A stretch of 64,000 nt of DNA from Ahaetulla prasina (taxonomy: Eukaryota > Chordata > Lepidosauria > Squamata > Colubridae). Below, one piece after another: positions 30,375-41,246 of this stretch. How positions within the stretch are numbered: position 1 is the first letter of the stretch; every line of letters starts with the position of its first letter. Position numbers and translations under genes: made by a program. Location of the stretch: the NCBI RefSeq assembly GCF_028640845.1, contig NC_080546.1:20243020-20307019 (forward strand), in the 5' to 3' direction. The notes beneath the pieces were generated by a model. The model ran no database searches. It saw only the letters and a program-made list of their open reading frames with translations, and had not been told where the DNA came from.

Positions 30375-33100
30375 TTAACTCTCGGATTCTATCTGGTTTT
30401 GTTTTGAACCCGTCCTGTACGTAGTTCGGTGTAGCCGGTCTAGCGGGCACCGTAGCTTCCGCCCATTAATAGCTCGGCTGGGCTGCGGCGGTGGCCACAC
30501 AGGGGTCCTGTGTTGACGGTTAGGAATGCGTCGATTTGTGCCTGCCAATCGCCGGGCCGCTTCGTGATAGCGCTTCTTCGCACTCCGGACAAAACGTTCA
30601 GCAAGGCCGTTCGACGCAGGGTGGAACGGCGCTGAGAGGGCATGTCGGATGCCCTCTTCAGCCAGGTACCCTTCAAATAATGCTGCGGTGAACTGTGGGC
30701 CGTTATCGGACACGAGGGTGTCCGGTAGCCCGTGCGTGGCGAAAAGGTGTTTTAGTGCTGAGATGACAGCTCCCGCGGTTGTGGATTTCATTAGGATGAT
30801 CTCCAGCCATTTGGAGAATGCATCCACCACAATTAGAAATGTTTGGCCGTGGAAGGGGCCGGCAAAATCAATGTGTATGCGGGACCAAGGGCCTTGGGGT
30901 TTCTCCCACTCCAAAACTGGGGCCGTAGGTGGTAGTGGTCTGGATTCCTGACATACTTGGCATCGGCCAACCCTGTCACTGATTTCGCTGTCCATTAGGG
31001 GCCACCAGACATAGCTCCTAGCCAAACCCTTCATCCTCACAATTCCTGGGTGACCCTCATGCAGGAGTTCCAGAACTTTTTTTCTCAGCTTCTCTGGAAC
31101 TACCACCCTATCCCCCCAGAGCAGGCACCCCCCTTGCACAGACAATTCTTTTTCTTTACAAATTCTTGAAACGTCGCCCGGCAGCGGCCATCCCTTTGAA
31201 CCCAACTGATTACAGTTCTTAAAACAACGTCCCGGTAGGAGGCCCGAGCCACTTCCTGCGATGTGACTGGCCAGAGTCCAAAGAGTCAATTAGTAGAACG
31301 GGTGTGCCCGGGTGGGGTCCTCGATTTCCTGGCAATGGGCATCTGCTCAATGCGTCCGCATGCCCCAGCTCCTTTCCAGGCCGATGCTGCAGCTTGTAGG
31401 AGTATGCGGTCAAAAAATAGTCCATCTGGTCAGTCTAGGTGAGAGTGCTACTGGCGTTGGGCGGTCGCCAGCCAGTAACCCCAATAGCGGTCTGTGATCA
31501 GTGACAATTTCAAAGTCTCTCCCAAAACGATTCGTGAAATTTTTCACCCTGACACTATTGCGAGAGCCTCCTATCTAGCTGGCTGTAATTCCTTTCAGCC
31601 GGGACATCGCTCGTGAATAGAACGCTATAGGGGCTTCAGTGCCGCTTTGGGAGTCTGTGGCTAAGTACCGCTCCTACTCCATAGGGGACGATCACAAACC
31701 AATACTAACGGCAGTCTGTTGTTGTATTGTATTAACAGGCTATCGCTTGATAGCAAACTTTTACTGCCTCAAATGCCCTATTCTCTGACTTCCCCACGAC
31801 CAAGCAGTGTTTTTCCAAGCAATTTATGCAGCGGTTCAGCAACGGTTGCCTTGTCTTTTAAAAACACGGCGTAAAGTTTACCAGACCCAGGAAAGCCTGG
31901 AGTTCTGTCTTGTTTTTGGGTGCTGGGGCTCTCTTTATCGCCTTGACTTTGCTCTCAGTGGGTGAATCCTTTTTGTCTATTCTATAGCCCAAAATTCAAC
32001 AGATTCGACCCCTATCTGACACTTGCTTGCTTTGACTTTTAATCCTGCCGACCTAAAAATGGCCAAAACTTTCCTTAATCGCTTCCCCAGTTCTCTTAAA
32101 TCTTCCCCTGATACCAACACATCATCGAAATAGGGTACGACTCCCGGTAACCCTTGTAGGAGCCGCTCCATCAAAATTTGAATAGCCCGGGCCACACTCA
32201 CCCGAACTGTAACCGGGTGCACTTAAAGGCACCCCGGTGCGTTACAATGGTCTGGGCCTCAGCTGTGCTAGCATCTACGGGTAGCTGTTGGTACGCTTGT
32301 GCCAAGTCTAATTTGGCGAAAACTTGTCCGTGCCCTAGTGAGTGCAATAAGTGTTGCACTACTGGAACTGGGTAGGCGCTCTTTGCAATGCTTTGTTCAA
32401 GGTAGCCTTGTAATCAGCGCAAATTCTTATGGACCCGTCTGGTTTTATAGGGTGACGATTGGCGTCTCCCATTTGGCATGGTCAACTGGCACTAGTATCC
32501 CTGGCTGACTAATTTATCTAACTCTTTGTCGATTTTAGGTTTGAGTGCAAAGGAACCCTCCTTGCCTTTAACCTAATGGGAGCTATTTGGGGTCTAAATT
32601 GAAGGAGATAGGGGTCCCTTGTACTTGCCTAAACGGTCCTCGAATACGCCTGCGAATTCCTCCAGTAGGGCGTTTGCAGGTTGCATCCGCTCCGTGGACG
32701 CCAGTCACCCCATTCCCAACGCCGGAACCAGTCTAGCCCCAGCAAGCTTGGCAAGGTTCCTCGACTAACGTGATGGGCAGGGTCTTTTCGTATGTCCCGT
32801 ACTTGACCTCGACGGTCGTTGTCCCTCGAACAGGGATGCGGTTGCCCTGGTAATCCTGCACCCGGAGCCGTTGTTTCTGTAGCTTGCGCTTATGCGATGT
32901 GCGGCAAGGCTTTCACAAAAGTGTCCCAGGACATGATTGTGATAGCTGATCCTGTGTCTACTTCCAGTCGGCACGGTACGCCTTCAATTGTCGGGTTTGT
33001 GAAGATCTTTTCTTCGATGCGGGTAGCTGCGTGGTCTATGGTAACAGTCATTCGGTTTGACTTCGCGCTCTTTCTTTCCTGGCTAATCGCGGGTCGCCTC
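30375..33100 (-). pseudogene. pol: Gypsy pol: protease, RT, RNase H, integrase (frame-broken)
   Basis: Protease has the DTGSA active site (32,944-32,958). RT carries the YxDD box as PYFDDVLVSG (YFDD at 32,121-32,132). RNase H ends in LQHRPGKELGHADALSR (about 31,380-31,325). Integrase spans about 31,290-30,440, with an HHCC finger (HEGHPGIV ... CQVCQ) and catalytic D (near 30,868), D (near 30,706) and E (near 30,598), the last two 35 residues apart as expected for DDE. All catalytic residues are present. The polyprotein is interrupted by several frameshifts, for example near 31,992 just after the RT palm and after the integrase Glu near 30,600-30,560. The one I examined in pol looks like a one-base shortening of a homopolymer. 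In life this polyprotein would be cut into its parts inside virus-like particles. Confidence 0.9.
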
Positions 33101-33162
33101 GCCGATCTCGCTCTGATTGGCTGGTTTGAAATTTCGGCGGAATGTGGGTTTGCATCTCTGAC

Positions 33163-33961
33163 TCAGAGCCGCTCTGATTGGCCGATTTGAATTTTCGGCG
33201 GAAGGTTGGGGTGCTCGGCAGACTTGAGCCAGGTGCCCTTCCTTTCACACCGCCGCAAATGGCGCCCTGAACTTACATCTTTGGCGCTGATGTCGCCCGC
33301 AACTTCCGCATTCCTCCGGTCTTCCTTGTCGATTTTCCGTGTAGTGGACTTCTTCCTCCTCTTCGCTGGTTGACTCACGATAGGTTTCTTCGTGGTGGAC
33401 TGTGCTCGGCTTTGCGCCCGCCATCGGCGTGAGTCGCTTTTGTAAGGTGTCTGCTGCATGGTTGGACATCTCATGGGCTCTGGCTTCGTCCAGAGCGTTT
33501 GCCAATGTCAGGTTGCTCTTGGCTAGCAACCGTCTCCTCAAACGGATGTCTCTGACCCCCCGTATAAGTTGTTCCAGCAGCTCTTCGTCCAGATCGCGGT
33601 ACTGCAATGCTTGGAGGCTTGTCTCAGGGCTGCCATGTAGTCGCTGATAGACTCGCCTTCTTGTTGCCTGCGCTCCCCAAACTCGCACTGCCGAACGTAT
33701 TTGGACGGGCTGGTGCGTAGTGATTCTTCAGGAGGGTCTGAAGGGTCTGCCACGATACGGAGTGTAGCGGTGTTGGCTCCGCTAGGGCTTCTGCGACGGC
33801 GATGACTGCTGACCCACAGTGGCTTATGAAGTAAGCCCGTTTGCGGTTGTCGGAGACTCCCTGTAGCTCGTTGCCTCCAGGAAACTTTCGAAACGGGTCA
33901 TATATATTCCCCATGTCTCCTGGGCAGGGTCAAACGGAGTGGGTGGCGTGTAGCCGGTCAT
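33163..33961 (-). pseudogene. gag: Gypsy gag (frame-broken) with zinc knuckle
   Basis: It starts at ATG 33,961-33,959 (MTGYTPPTPFDPAQETWG), about 80 bases after the primer binding site. The middle holds capsid-like sequence with EFGERRQQEGESISDYMAAL and ELLEQLIRGVRDIRLRRRLL, typical of Gypsy gag. Near 33,255-33,225 a CCHC-type knuckle (CERKG...) is disrupted by a frame change. Breaks lie near 33,870, 33,713, 33,604 and 33,234. Each is compatible with loss of one base from a short homopolymer. Gag would package the element RNA. Confidence 0.85.
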
Positions 33962-34036
33962 CGCTGCATTCGCCGTCACCTTGCTGGGTTTGATTCTCGT
34001 AGTGAGTTCAGCTCTGTTCTGGTGCTCTGCCTCAAT

Positions 34037-34054
34037 ATCCCACCTTCGTCGCCA
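34037..34054 (-). promoter_or_regulatory. Gypsy primer binding site
   Basis: One base after the 5' LTR the minus strand reads TGGCGACGAAGGTGGGAT. From memory this is complementary, with about two mismatches, to the 3' end of a vertebrate tRNA-Ser(GCT), including CCA. It would prime minus-strand DNA synthesis. The tRNA identity is an inference. Confidence 0.65.
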
Positions 34055-34055
34055 A

Positions 34056-34243
34056 TGTTAGGTTTGGGTATTGACGAGGCAGGAGACCAGGTTAGTGACA
34101 ACAGCTCTTTAATATAGTGTGACCCAGCAAAACTCTGGAGAAAAACCTCTCCTTATATACACTTCAGCCTGAGGCTGCATCCAATCAGAAACGAGATATT
34201 TCCCGCCTAAAAGTCCCGCCAAAACTTACAGTAATACATTACA
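34056..34243 (-). promoter_or_regulatory. Gypsy 5' LTR with promoter motifs
   Basis: On the minus strand, in order: a GGCGGGAC box, a GGCGGGAAA box (the plus strand TTTCCCGCC at 34,199 fits an E2F site), an inverted CCAAT box (GATTGG, 34,181), TATATAAGG (34,151-34,159) and an ATTAAA polyadenylation-like site. This is a compact TATA promoter with possible cell-cycle input. Activity is inferred. Confidence 0.75.
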
Positions 34244-34248
34244 TTAAC

Positions 34249-34837
34249 AATCTGTTATTGGATGCTTAGAGGCATTTGATCAGGAATTTTGTTTTGTTTG
34301 GAACAATATTTAGTATGTTTGAGCTAACACATTAGATATGGTATCAATAAGCAGAGAATATCATTTTACATATTTCCATTTCTAAAACTTAATAGCATAT
34401 TTAGGTTAAGGACATGAAAGATAATTATATTTTGTGGAAAACATAGTCCAAATTGGTGTTTGTCTGATTCTGTTGCATGAAACAAGATAGCTGTTATCTA
34501 TTAATGAAGCTGAATTTATTCTAAAGCCAAACAAAGAACAACATCGGCAAAGATAGCCGCAAATGGGTGGCTGCAAATTTTTTGGAAACAGAGAACTTAC
34601 CGTATCTGATTATAAAATGATTTTTCCTTCCATGTTTCATAGACTAAAAAGTTAACAAAAACCAAAGCTGAAGAGAAACTCAAAATGTAGCCTTTCTGAT
34701 CTAGTATTCTCTAGAGAAATTAATGACTGAAATTCATGGCATTCCTAATTAAGAAAACTTAGGCTTTGGTGCCATCTTTGAACAGTTTCAGACAGTGCAG
34801 AGATATAACAAGCTATGTGCCAATTGGGAAAGAAAGA
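34249..34837. other. Unassigned AT-rich sequence
   Basis: Nothing recognised. Confidence 0.3.
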
Positions 34838-34996
34838 AAATAGAAGAAGAAAGGAAAGGAAAGAGAAAAGGAAAAAAGAAAAGAAAGAAAAGAGAAAGTG
34901 GGTGGAAGGGAAATAAGGAAGGAAGAAAGAAAATAAAGAAAGGAAGGAAGGAAGGAGGGAAGGAAGGAAGGAGGGAAGAGAGAGAGAGAGAGAGAG

Positions 34997-35051
<55 letters not shown>

Positions 35052-35052
35052 A
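34838..35052. repeat. Polypurine tract (GGAA)n/(GA)n/(GAAA)n
   Basis: About 215 bases of nearly pure purine on the plus strand, ending in about 16 AAAG units. Long K/E/R-rich or F/L/S-rich frames through it are artefacts. Such mirror-repeat tracts can form triplex DNA. Confidence 0.95.
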
Positions 35053-35366
35053 ACTTTTCAATATAAAATATATTTTCATTGTCATTGCATGCTATTATTT
35101 TCCCCAAAATTTTCCACAAATACTTTTTTTCTGCATATCATCTTTTTGTACCTACCTTTTGGAAGGGAATTTTCGTAGCAACCTCACAAACACACTAGGA
35201 CCTTTAAGAGATGTGTTTCTTTATTTATTCAAGCTTACTTAAATACATTCAAACTGTCCAAATGAAAACTGGGACTTCGGTATTTGGGAAGAATTAATTA
35301 CTTGGGGAGTTTGTATTGGCTAAAATGAGGAATGACCTCAGCTGAAACATCTTCAATTCCATAGAG
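35053..35366. other. Unassigned sequence
   Basis: Nothing recognised. Confidence 0.3.
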
Positions 35367-35460
35367 CAGAGTTTTTCAATCTCGGCAAGCTTTAAGATCT
35401 ATGGATTTCATCTCCCGGAGTTTCCCATCCAGCATGCTTAAAGAAGGTTGAAAAACCCTG
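35367..35460. mobile_element. Small old hAT-like MITE
   Basis: CAGAGTTTTTCAATCTCGGC at the left and AAGAAGGTTGAAAAACCCTG at the right are imperfect inverted repeats. CTTTAAG/CTTAAAG and TCTCCCGGAG are inside. It resembles a diverged member of the 23,586 family. No target duplication visible. Confidence 0.5.
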
Positions 35461-35855
35461 AGATAGCGGATAAGAGTAATTTATAAATAATAAAGTAAGG
35501 TTAAATAAATATTTAAAAGACATAAATAAAACAATATAATTAAAATGTTATAATCTATTACTGTAATCAACTAGAAATAGGTAGCATTATCAGGGAAAGC
35601 CCAAGCTAGCAAATAATTATTTACTGGTAGAAATCATTTTAGTCCCCAGCTCCCAATTTTGTAATACTACATATTGTTATTTGTCTTGTTCCTAGTCTAA
35701 ATCTGCCACAAATCCTTGTTTCTTCAGAGCCACTGGGTGTATATGCATTGGATGTATATGCATTGGGTGTTCAGAGCAAAGTATCAGAACCCAGTTATTA
35801 TTACTAGAGTATGCAGAGTATAAAAATTTAATAAAATAAAAAAAATAAAAATAAA
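35461..35855. other. Unassigned sequence
   Basis: A direct repetition of TGTATATGCATTGG(A/G)TG at about 35,738-35,770; otherwise nothing recognised. Confidence 0.3.
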
Positions 35856-35856
35856 A

Positions 35857-36045
35857 GGTGGGATTCAGCCGGTTCTGTTCGATTCGGGCAAACCAGTAGT
35901 GAATAGTGCGGGAGGCTCTGCCCACCCGCCCGGAAATAATGCACAAGCAAAGAGCATACATTGCACGTAAGGCTGCACACATGCACAGAGGAGGCGTGTA
36001 CGCTCACATTTGCGAACCGGTAGGAAAGGTAAGTGAATCCCATTT
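35857..36045. mobile_element. Degraded hAT-like MITE (GGTGGGATTCA family)
   Basis: GGTGGGATTCAGCCGGTTCT at the left and GCGAACCGGTAGG with GTGAATCCCA at the right match the intact element at 39,535. The outermost bases and the target duplication are lost. Confidence 0.6.
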
Positions 36046-36099
36046 CTGAGCTTATGGCATTGTTACAATAGCCAGGAGATCACAATGCTATTGCAGAAT

Positions 36100-36640
36100 A
36101 TCTATGGAGATTCTCAGTCATCCAGGTAATGATTGTTCCCAACCTTGAGGACAACCATGACCTGGATGACTTAGAAAGTTCATTTAGGAGTTCATTTAGC
36201 TATGCACCTTGAGATGAATAACCTTTGTACAGCGCGGGAAAATGAATGGATTTCCAGAACAATTACACACTACAGGAACCATTTGCACTTCAGTTTGAGA
36301 TGCAGACAACACAGACCATCCCCAATAACTATTTGAGGCAGATTTAGAGTAGGAACAAGACAAATAACAGTATGCAGTATTGCAAAATTGGGAGGGACAT
36401 AGGGCAGAAAAGGCTCTGCAAGAAGACTCCACACCCATTTGCGTTACTCAGGTGATCCTGAGGACACCGATAAACCTCCAAGTGACCTTAATGACTCTCT
36501 AAAAGAATGCAAATGACCAGCTGTCTACAAATATAAATCCTTCCATTCCTCACCATCCAGTCAGAGCTGAAGAAACTTCTTGGAAGTGAAATATCTTCAA
36601 AGAAAAACAAGGCAGTCCAGTTGCTTCCTGAATGCTATTG
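36100..36640. mobile_element. Asymmetric foldback repeat, copy 5 (rearranged)
   Basis: Both long-arm ends meet in a small palindrome (TATGGAGATTCTCAGTCATC and GACCTGGATGACTTAG) at 36,103-36,177. The internal AGAATGCAAATGACCAGCTG segment, the TCCTTCCATTCCTCACC centre and a plus-strand module (CTGAAGAAACTTCTTGGAAG) follow at 36,490-36,620. About 300 bases between are unassigned. Confidence 0.5.
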
Positions 36641-36861
36641 CAGAGTAGTAGTTTGGCTTGCCAAGGTACCAGCCCTGTTATAGAACATTTTGATGCATTT
36701 CCCAAGGTGCGCCACAGGAGAGTGAGCTGGCTTTGCACCAGAGAAAAAAGACGAGCAACTCTGCCTGCAGCGTTACCCAGCCCCCCTCCCTTTCTGCAGC
36801 TGCCACCCAAGTGGGCACCTCAATCAGGAAGGCATCAGAAATCTAACTGCTTGCACAGAGA
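36641..36861. other. Unassigned sequence
   Basis: GC-richer than its surroundings, no motif recognised. Confidence 0.3.
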
Positions 36862-37045
36862 ACCACCTTGTCTCCTCACCAAAGTGGTACCCATCTATCT
36901 ACTTGCATAGAAGATGCTTTTGAACTGTTAAGTGGACAGAAGCTGAAGCGAGTGATGGGAACTCACCCTGCCATGCAGTGCTTGGTCTCGAACCACCAGC
37001 TCTCCAGTGTCATTAAGCCACTGAGCCACGCGCCTCTCGATCCCA
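36862..37045 (-). mobile_element. Sauria-type SINE, 5' half
   Basis: The minus strand gives GTGGCTCAGTGGCTTAATGA, the diverged B box GGTTCGAGACC, and CACTTTGGTGAGGAGACAAG, where the 3' part breaks off. Old, truncated copy. Confidence 0.7.
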
Positions 37046-38165
37046 GTTGAATTGTGACAATTTCATCAACAGGACCACATATTCCCCAGTGTTGTGATTA
37101 TTTACAACAGCTGAATTGAATAATAACTGAACTGGATCAGATAGAAGAAGAAGCATGAAGTTAAAGTTCTTATTCCTTCATAAATAATTTACAGATACTC
37201 TGAATTCCATTTCGAAACGAATGGCATTGTATTGTTAAGTTAGTGCGCATTAAACACCTTTGCAGGGCACTTAACCTTGTTCTAAAAGGGGTAAAATTAA
37301 TGTCTCTTGCCTTGCAGATGCCACGAGAGCCATTCATTAAATTCTACAACACAAGGCTGGAATCTTACCAATGTACAATTCAAATTCAGCATTGGAAACT
37401 GTTGCTTTAAAAAAAAAGAGAAACAGAAAAGTGGGGGGGAGAAAAGGCAGAATATAACATGTTATTAATATTGTCCTCAGGAGGAGGCTGTTCACTGCCG
37501 AAGACTTTCTTAAAAGGTCATCACTCAGGAACCTGTGCATTTTATTCAATTTAAAACTACATCTGCCGTTCCCCCAACCATTTCTGCTCAATGTTTCTGT
37601 TTTTATTCAAAGAAGCTTCTAGAAGACCGGCATCTATTATTTCATCATGGTATTTACAGTTTGGGATAGAATTATGACATTCATAGTATTTTTTTTTCAA
37701 GCAAACATATAATTATTTACTCCTGTTGGAATAAGCAGCTGGAACCTGGTTGCTGTGAGCATTCTCAATCACTTCATTTGTTTCACTTCTGATAATTAAT
37801 TTTCACTTCATTTCTCTGGTGTAGGAAAGGTCAATATTTCTGCTTCCATAGGCTTCAAGATTTTTTTAAGGAAAAAAAACCAAACGGCAATGTATTTTAA
37901 GAGTAATGTTTTTGAGAAAGGTAATAAAGTATAATCAAATGTCATCTATAAGTATATCATCCATACTTATTGCTTATCTGTGCTAGGATCAAACTTTTTC
38001 TCACATCCATGTCCTGTTTTTAAAAATAACTTTTTGGTGGAACAGGTAGACACAAGAAATTTGGGGAGATAATGTCTGATAAATGAGATGAGGATTTCAT
38101 CAAGCATGTATTAGATAACAGACATAAGTATAAACATAATTATGAATACATGAAATGGATACGTA
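37046..38165. other. Unassigned sequence (about 1.1 kb)
   Basis: No gene or recognised repeat. Confidence 0.35.
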
Positions 38166-38890
38166 TAAAAGGGGACATTAGGACAGGGGCAGTAGGCACG
38201 TTGGTGCGCTTATGCATGCCCCTTACAGACCTGTTAGGAATGGGGTGAGGTCAATAGTAGACAGTCTAAGGTTAAAGTTTTGGGGATTTGGGGAAGAAAC
38301 CACAGAGTCAGGTAGTGCATTCCAGGCATTGACCACTCTGTGGCAGTGGACGTCATATTTTCTGCAATTGAGTTTGGAGTGGTTTGCCTTAAGTTTGTAT
38401 CTATTGTTTGCTCATTGAAGCTGAAGTGGTTGCTGACAGGTAGGATATTGTAGCAGATAATTTTATGTACTTTGCTTAGATCAGAACGAAGGCAGCATAG
38501 TTCTAAGTTGTGTAAGCCCAAAATTTCAAGTCTGGTGGTATAAAGTATTATATTGCGGGTAGAGGAATGGAGGACTCTTCTCATGAAATATATTTGGACA
38601 CTCTCAATTGTATTAATGTCCGATTTGCAGTCCAGGTTCCAGATAGACGAGTGTATCTGGAACATTTTGATGTATTCGAAAATTGGTCTAGCAAATGTTT
38701 TGTATGCTCTAGTTAGTAGTACAATATTACCAGAGAAAAAGGTACGCAAGATTAGGTTAACAACTTTTAATGCCTTCTTGGCAATGCTGTTACAGTGAGC
38801 TCTGGCACTTAAATTGTTTGAGATGAGTATTCCAAGATCCTTGACAAAGGTTGTCGATGAGGTCATATCCGCCCAGCTTGTACATACATA
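38166..38890 (-). pseudogene. CR1-superfamily LINE, 3' part of RT and C-terminus (old copy)
   Basis: The minus-strand frame encodes KDLGILISNNLSARAHCNSI, NLILRTFF, LLTRAYKTFARPIFEY and TRLEILGLHNLELCCLRSDL. These align segment by segment with the RT thumb and C-terminal region of the LINE at 56.7 kb. The 3' UTR (GGCACGTTGGTGCGCTTATG on the plus strand at about 38,196) matches too. Several substitutions and frame changes; the catalytic palm is absent. Older than the 56 and 60 kb copies. Confidence 0.8.
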
Positions 38891-39526
38891 TACAATATAT
38901 ACAATGTATACAATGTAAAGTCTGAACAGAAGTTTACCCCTGTTCATAGAGATAAAAAAATAATTCAGGAAAAATGTAGTCTTTTACATTGAAATTGTAT
39001 TCTCTTGGGGCTATGATTATATACAGATATTATCTTGAGGCTATGATTATATACAGAAAACAACAACCGCAAAGAGAGGCACAAGAGATCTCAAGGGATT
39101 TTAGTAGTAGCTTTAACAAATGACTAAAGTGTAGTATTTGATACAAGGTGTTTATAGCAGTGATTCCAGATGATTGTTTGTTCTGTGCTTCAGTCTTCAA
39201 GTCCTCGAACCAGCAGAGATACCTGTAAGAGAGCAAATATGCATTAGGAATATTACAATTAACCATGCCATGTATGGAATGAGGTTTTGAAGTCAGTGGT
39301 ACTTTACTGGGGAAATATTCTTTCTGAGTGAACAAGACAGTATGAATTCGAAGAAAATGAAGCATGAGGGAAGTTAAAAAAAAGAAAATGAAACAAGAGA
39401 CTTTAAAATGGAGAATTCAGAAGGTTTTCTAGAAGAGAGTCTTAGATCTCTTGAGTATTTTTGGACCTGAATTACAATGCACAAATAGGCTAAGTGTCCA
39501 GACAGCTAAAGAATGCCAAAAATAGG
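38891..39526. other. Unassigned sequence
   Basis: GGCTATGATTATATACAGA is repeated in tandem at about 39,010 and 39,040. Otherwise nothing recognised. Confidence 0.3.
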
Positions 39527-39534
39527 ACTCCATG

Positions 39535-39661
39535 CAGTGGTGGGATTCAAATAATTTAACAACTGGTTCTCTGCCCTAATGATTTCTTCCCACAACCAGT
39601 TCACCAAACTTCTCAGAAAGTTAACAACCGGTTCTTCCGAACTGGCTGAATCCCACCACTG
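39535..39661. mobile_element. 127-bp hAT-like MITE
   Basis: Exact ends CAGTGGTGGGATTCA and TGAATCCCACCACTG with further inverted pairing (AACTGGTTCT with related AACCGGTTCT). Exact 8-bp duplication ACTCCATG at 39,527-39,534 and 39,662-39,669. Confidence 0.95.
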
Positions 39662-39669
39662 ACTCCATG

Positions 39670-40384
39670 GCTCTGATATATATATATAGTTTTTGGCAGA
39701 ACCCGAGATCATTAATATGAATCTGGAGAAAAGGCAGAACATCTTAGGTAGGTCCCTTTATTTAGCTCTCCAAAATCATATTTAGGTGTAAAAATAAGAA
39801 GGAATAGCATTGTGAATAGAGATGAACTCTCAGAGTGGTGAAGAAATGGCTGTTGTTGGGGTTTTTTGCAAAGACTCTGTAGATATCCTTTAAACCTTAA
39901 TGACAGAGTGGTGGCTTGAAGGATAGGTAGGTATTTGTACATGTCAACAATTCCATTAGATCTGTGCCCATTAATGTAATCAGCTGAGGCAGCAGCTAGA
40001 TTCCTAGCCCACTTTCAGCTACAGTATCTGGGACATTCTCCTCATATTTGACAGCGTTTAAGCCACTCACATTGCTGTTCTTTCCAGAACAAAGTGGATT
40101 GTTTCCTCAAAGCATCATATGATGCCCCTAAAAATACAAGACACAAATTAAACTTAAATAAAAAGCCAGCCTATCTGAATTCTTCCATAATCAAGAATGC
40201 AGGATTTGAAACATTGCAATGCCTGACATGATTATTTTTTCCAAATTAATTTTAGAATTTCATCAACAGCATGGTATGCCATGCTAAAATTAGTTTTAAA
40301 TGGTGCTGTTAAATTTGTATGTTGTATTTCAAAAAAAAGCCTAATGGTTTTTTAAAAAATGGTTTTTAAATGGGATTTTTATTG
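39670..40384. other. Unassigned AT-rich sequence
   Basis: Nothing recognised apart from a short (TA)n at about 39,677. Confidence 0.3.
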
Positions 40385-40530
40385 GGTTTTATAGTTTCCA
40401 GCCAACCTTGAATTTTCGCTTTTTAAATTGGTTTTAATTTTTGTATCTATTGTTTTATTCTGGCTGTACACCGCCCTGAGTCCTTGGGGAGAAGGGTGGT
40501 ATAGAAATTTAAATAATAAATAAATTTGGA
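40385..40530 (+). mobile_element. L2-type LINE 3' end
   Basis: TTTTATTCTGGCTGTACACC, GCCCTGAGTCCTTGGGGAGA and AGGGTGGTATAGAAATTTAA with an AATAAATAAAT end. Same tail as at 16,160, 21,220 and 41,810. Only 3' UTR is present. Confidence 0.7.
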
Positions 40531-41238
40531 TTTCCCCTCCCCGCCCCTTTGCCTGTGTTAAAGTTGCATTTATTTATTTTTTAACAATACTATGCAATAT
40601 CTGACATTAGGGAGAAAAAAATGTCTTCTTGCTAGTTAAGAATTACAATTTTTAAAATTAGGCCTCATGGTATTTGACTGAAAAGATAACTGATTATAAT
40701 TGTTTGGATTTATATAAATGTAAAACTAAATATTTTCATATTTTACTGTTAATAATGGTTGCTAACATTCATTAGTATAAAATCAGTTATTGTCAATCCA
40801 GTGGAAGTTTTGTAGATTAGGAATAATTAGTTCTCAAGAGGATGAAAAAGATGCTAACTAGGCACAAATGTAATACATCAGATCTTTATGTCTTTTAGGG
40901 CAAAGAGGATTGCATAAATTAGGCAGAATATAATCAAATCTTAATTGATGGTATAGTATAGGGCATGTTTTTCTAATATAAAAGATATTGGCTCCAATCT
41001 GTGCATGAAAGTGAGCACATCTTCCCAGATCATGTGTACAAAACAATTCTTGATGCTGCTTCTTATATTTTATTTAACATGGCGCTTTGATGGTGATCAT
41101 AATCAGTCTGGAATTGGGAGAAGATAGTAAGAAATCTATGTAATCACTAACACTTTACTTTGACCTGATTGCACATAACAGCACCTAAATTAAAATATTG
41201 AAATTTAATTTAATTTTAAATTAAAATTAAAAAATAAC
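40531..41238. other. Unassigned AT-rich sequence
   Basis: Nothing recognised. Confidence 0.3.
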
Positions 41239-41246
41239 ATCTAACC

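Larger units (their letters stand above)
29666..34243 (-). mobile_element. Ty3/Gypsy LTR retrotransposon, full length
   Basis: A 4,578-bp element in minus orientation, bounded by two 188-bp LTRs that read identical by eye and an exact 5-bp target duplication TTAAC (29,661-29,665 and 34,244-34,248). The order on the minus strand is LTR, PBS, gag with zinc knuckle, protease, RT, RNase H, integrase, polypurine tract, LTR. RT before integrase places it in Gypsy/Metaviridae. No envelope frame was seen. Identical LTRs and an exact duplication indicate a very recent insertion, yet gag and pol are frame-broken many times. It is clearly GC-richer than its flanks. Confidence 0.95.

Noticed and set aside
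34795..35178. K/E/R-rich 127-codon frame and its antisense F/L/S frames
   Set aside because: They run through the purine tract; composition comes from the repeat.
37070..37100. Start of a fourth family A LTR (TTGTGACAATTTCATC)
   Set aside because: Only about 12 bases match copy 3 and no further LTR sequence follows.
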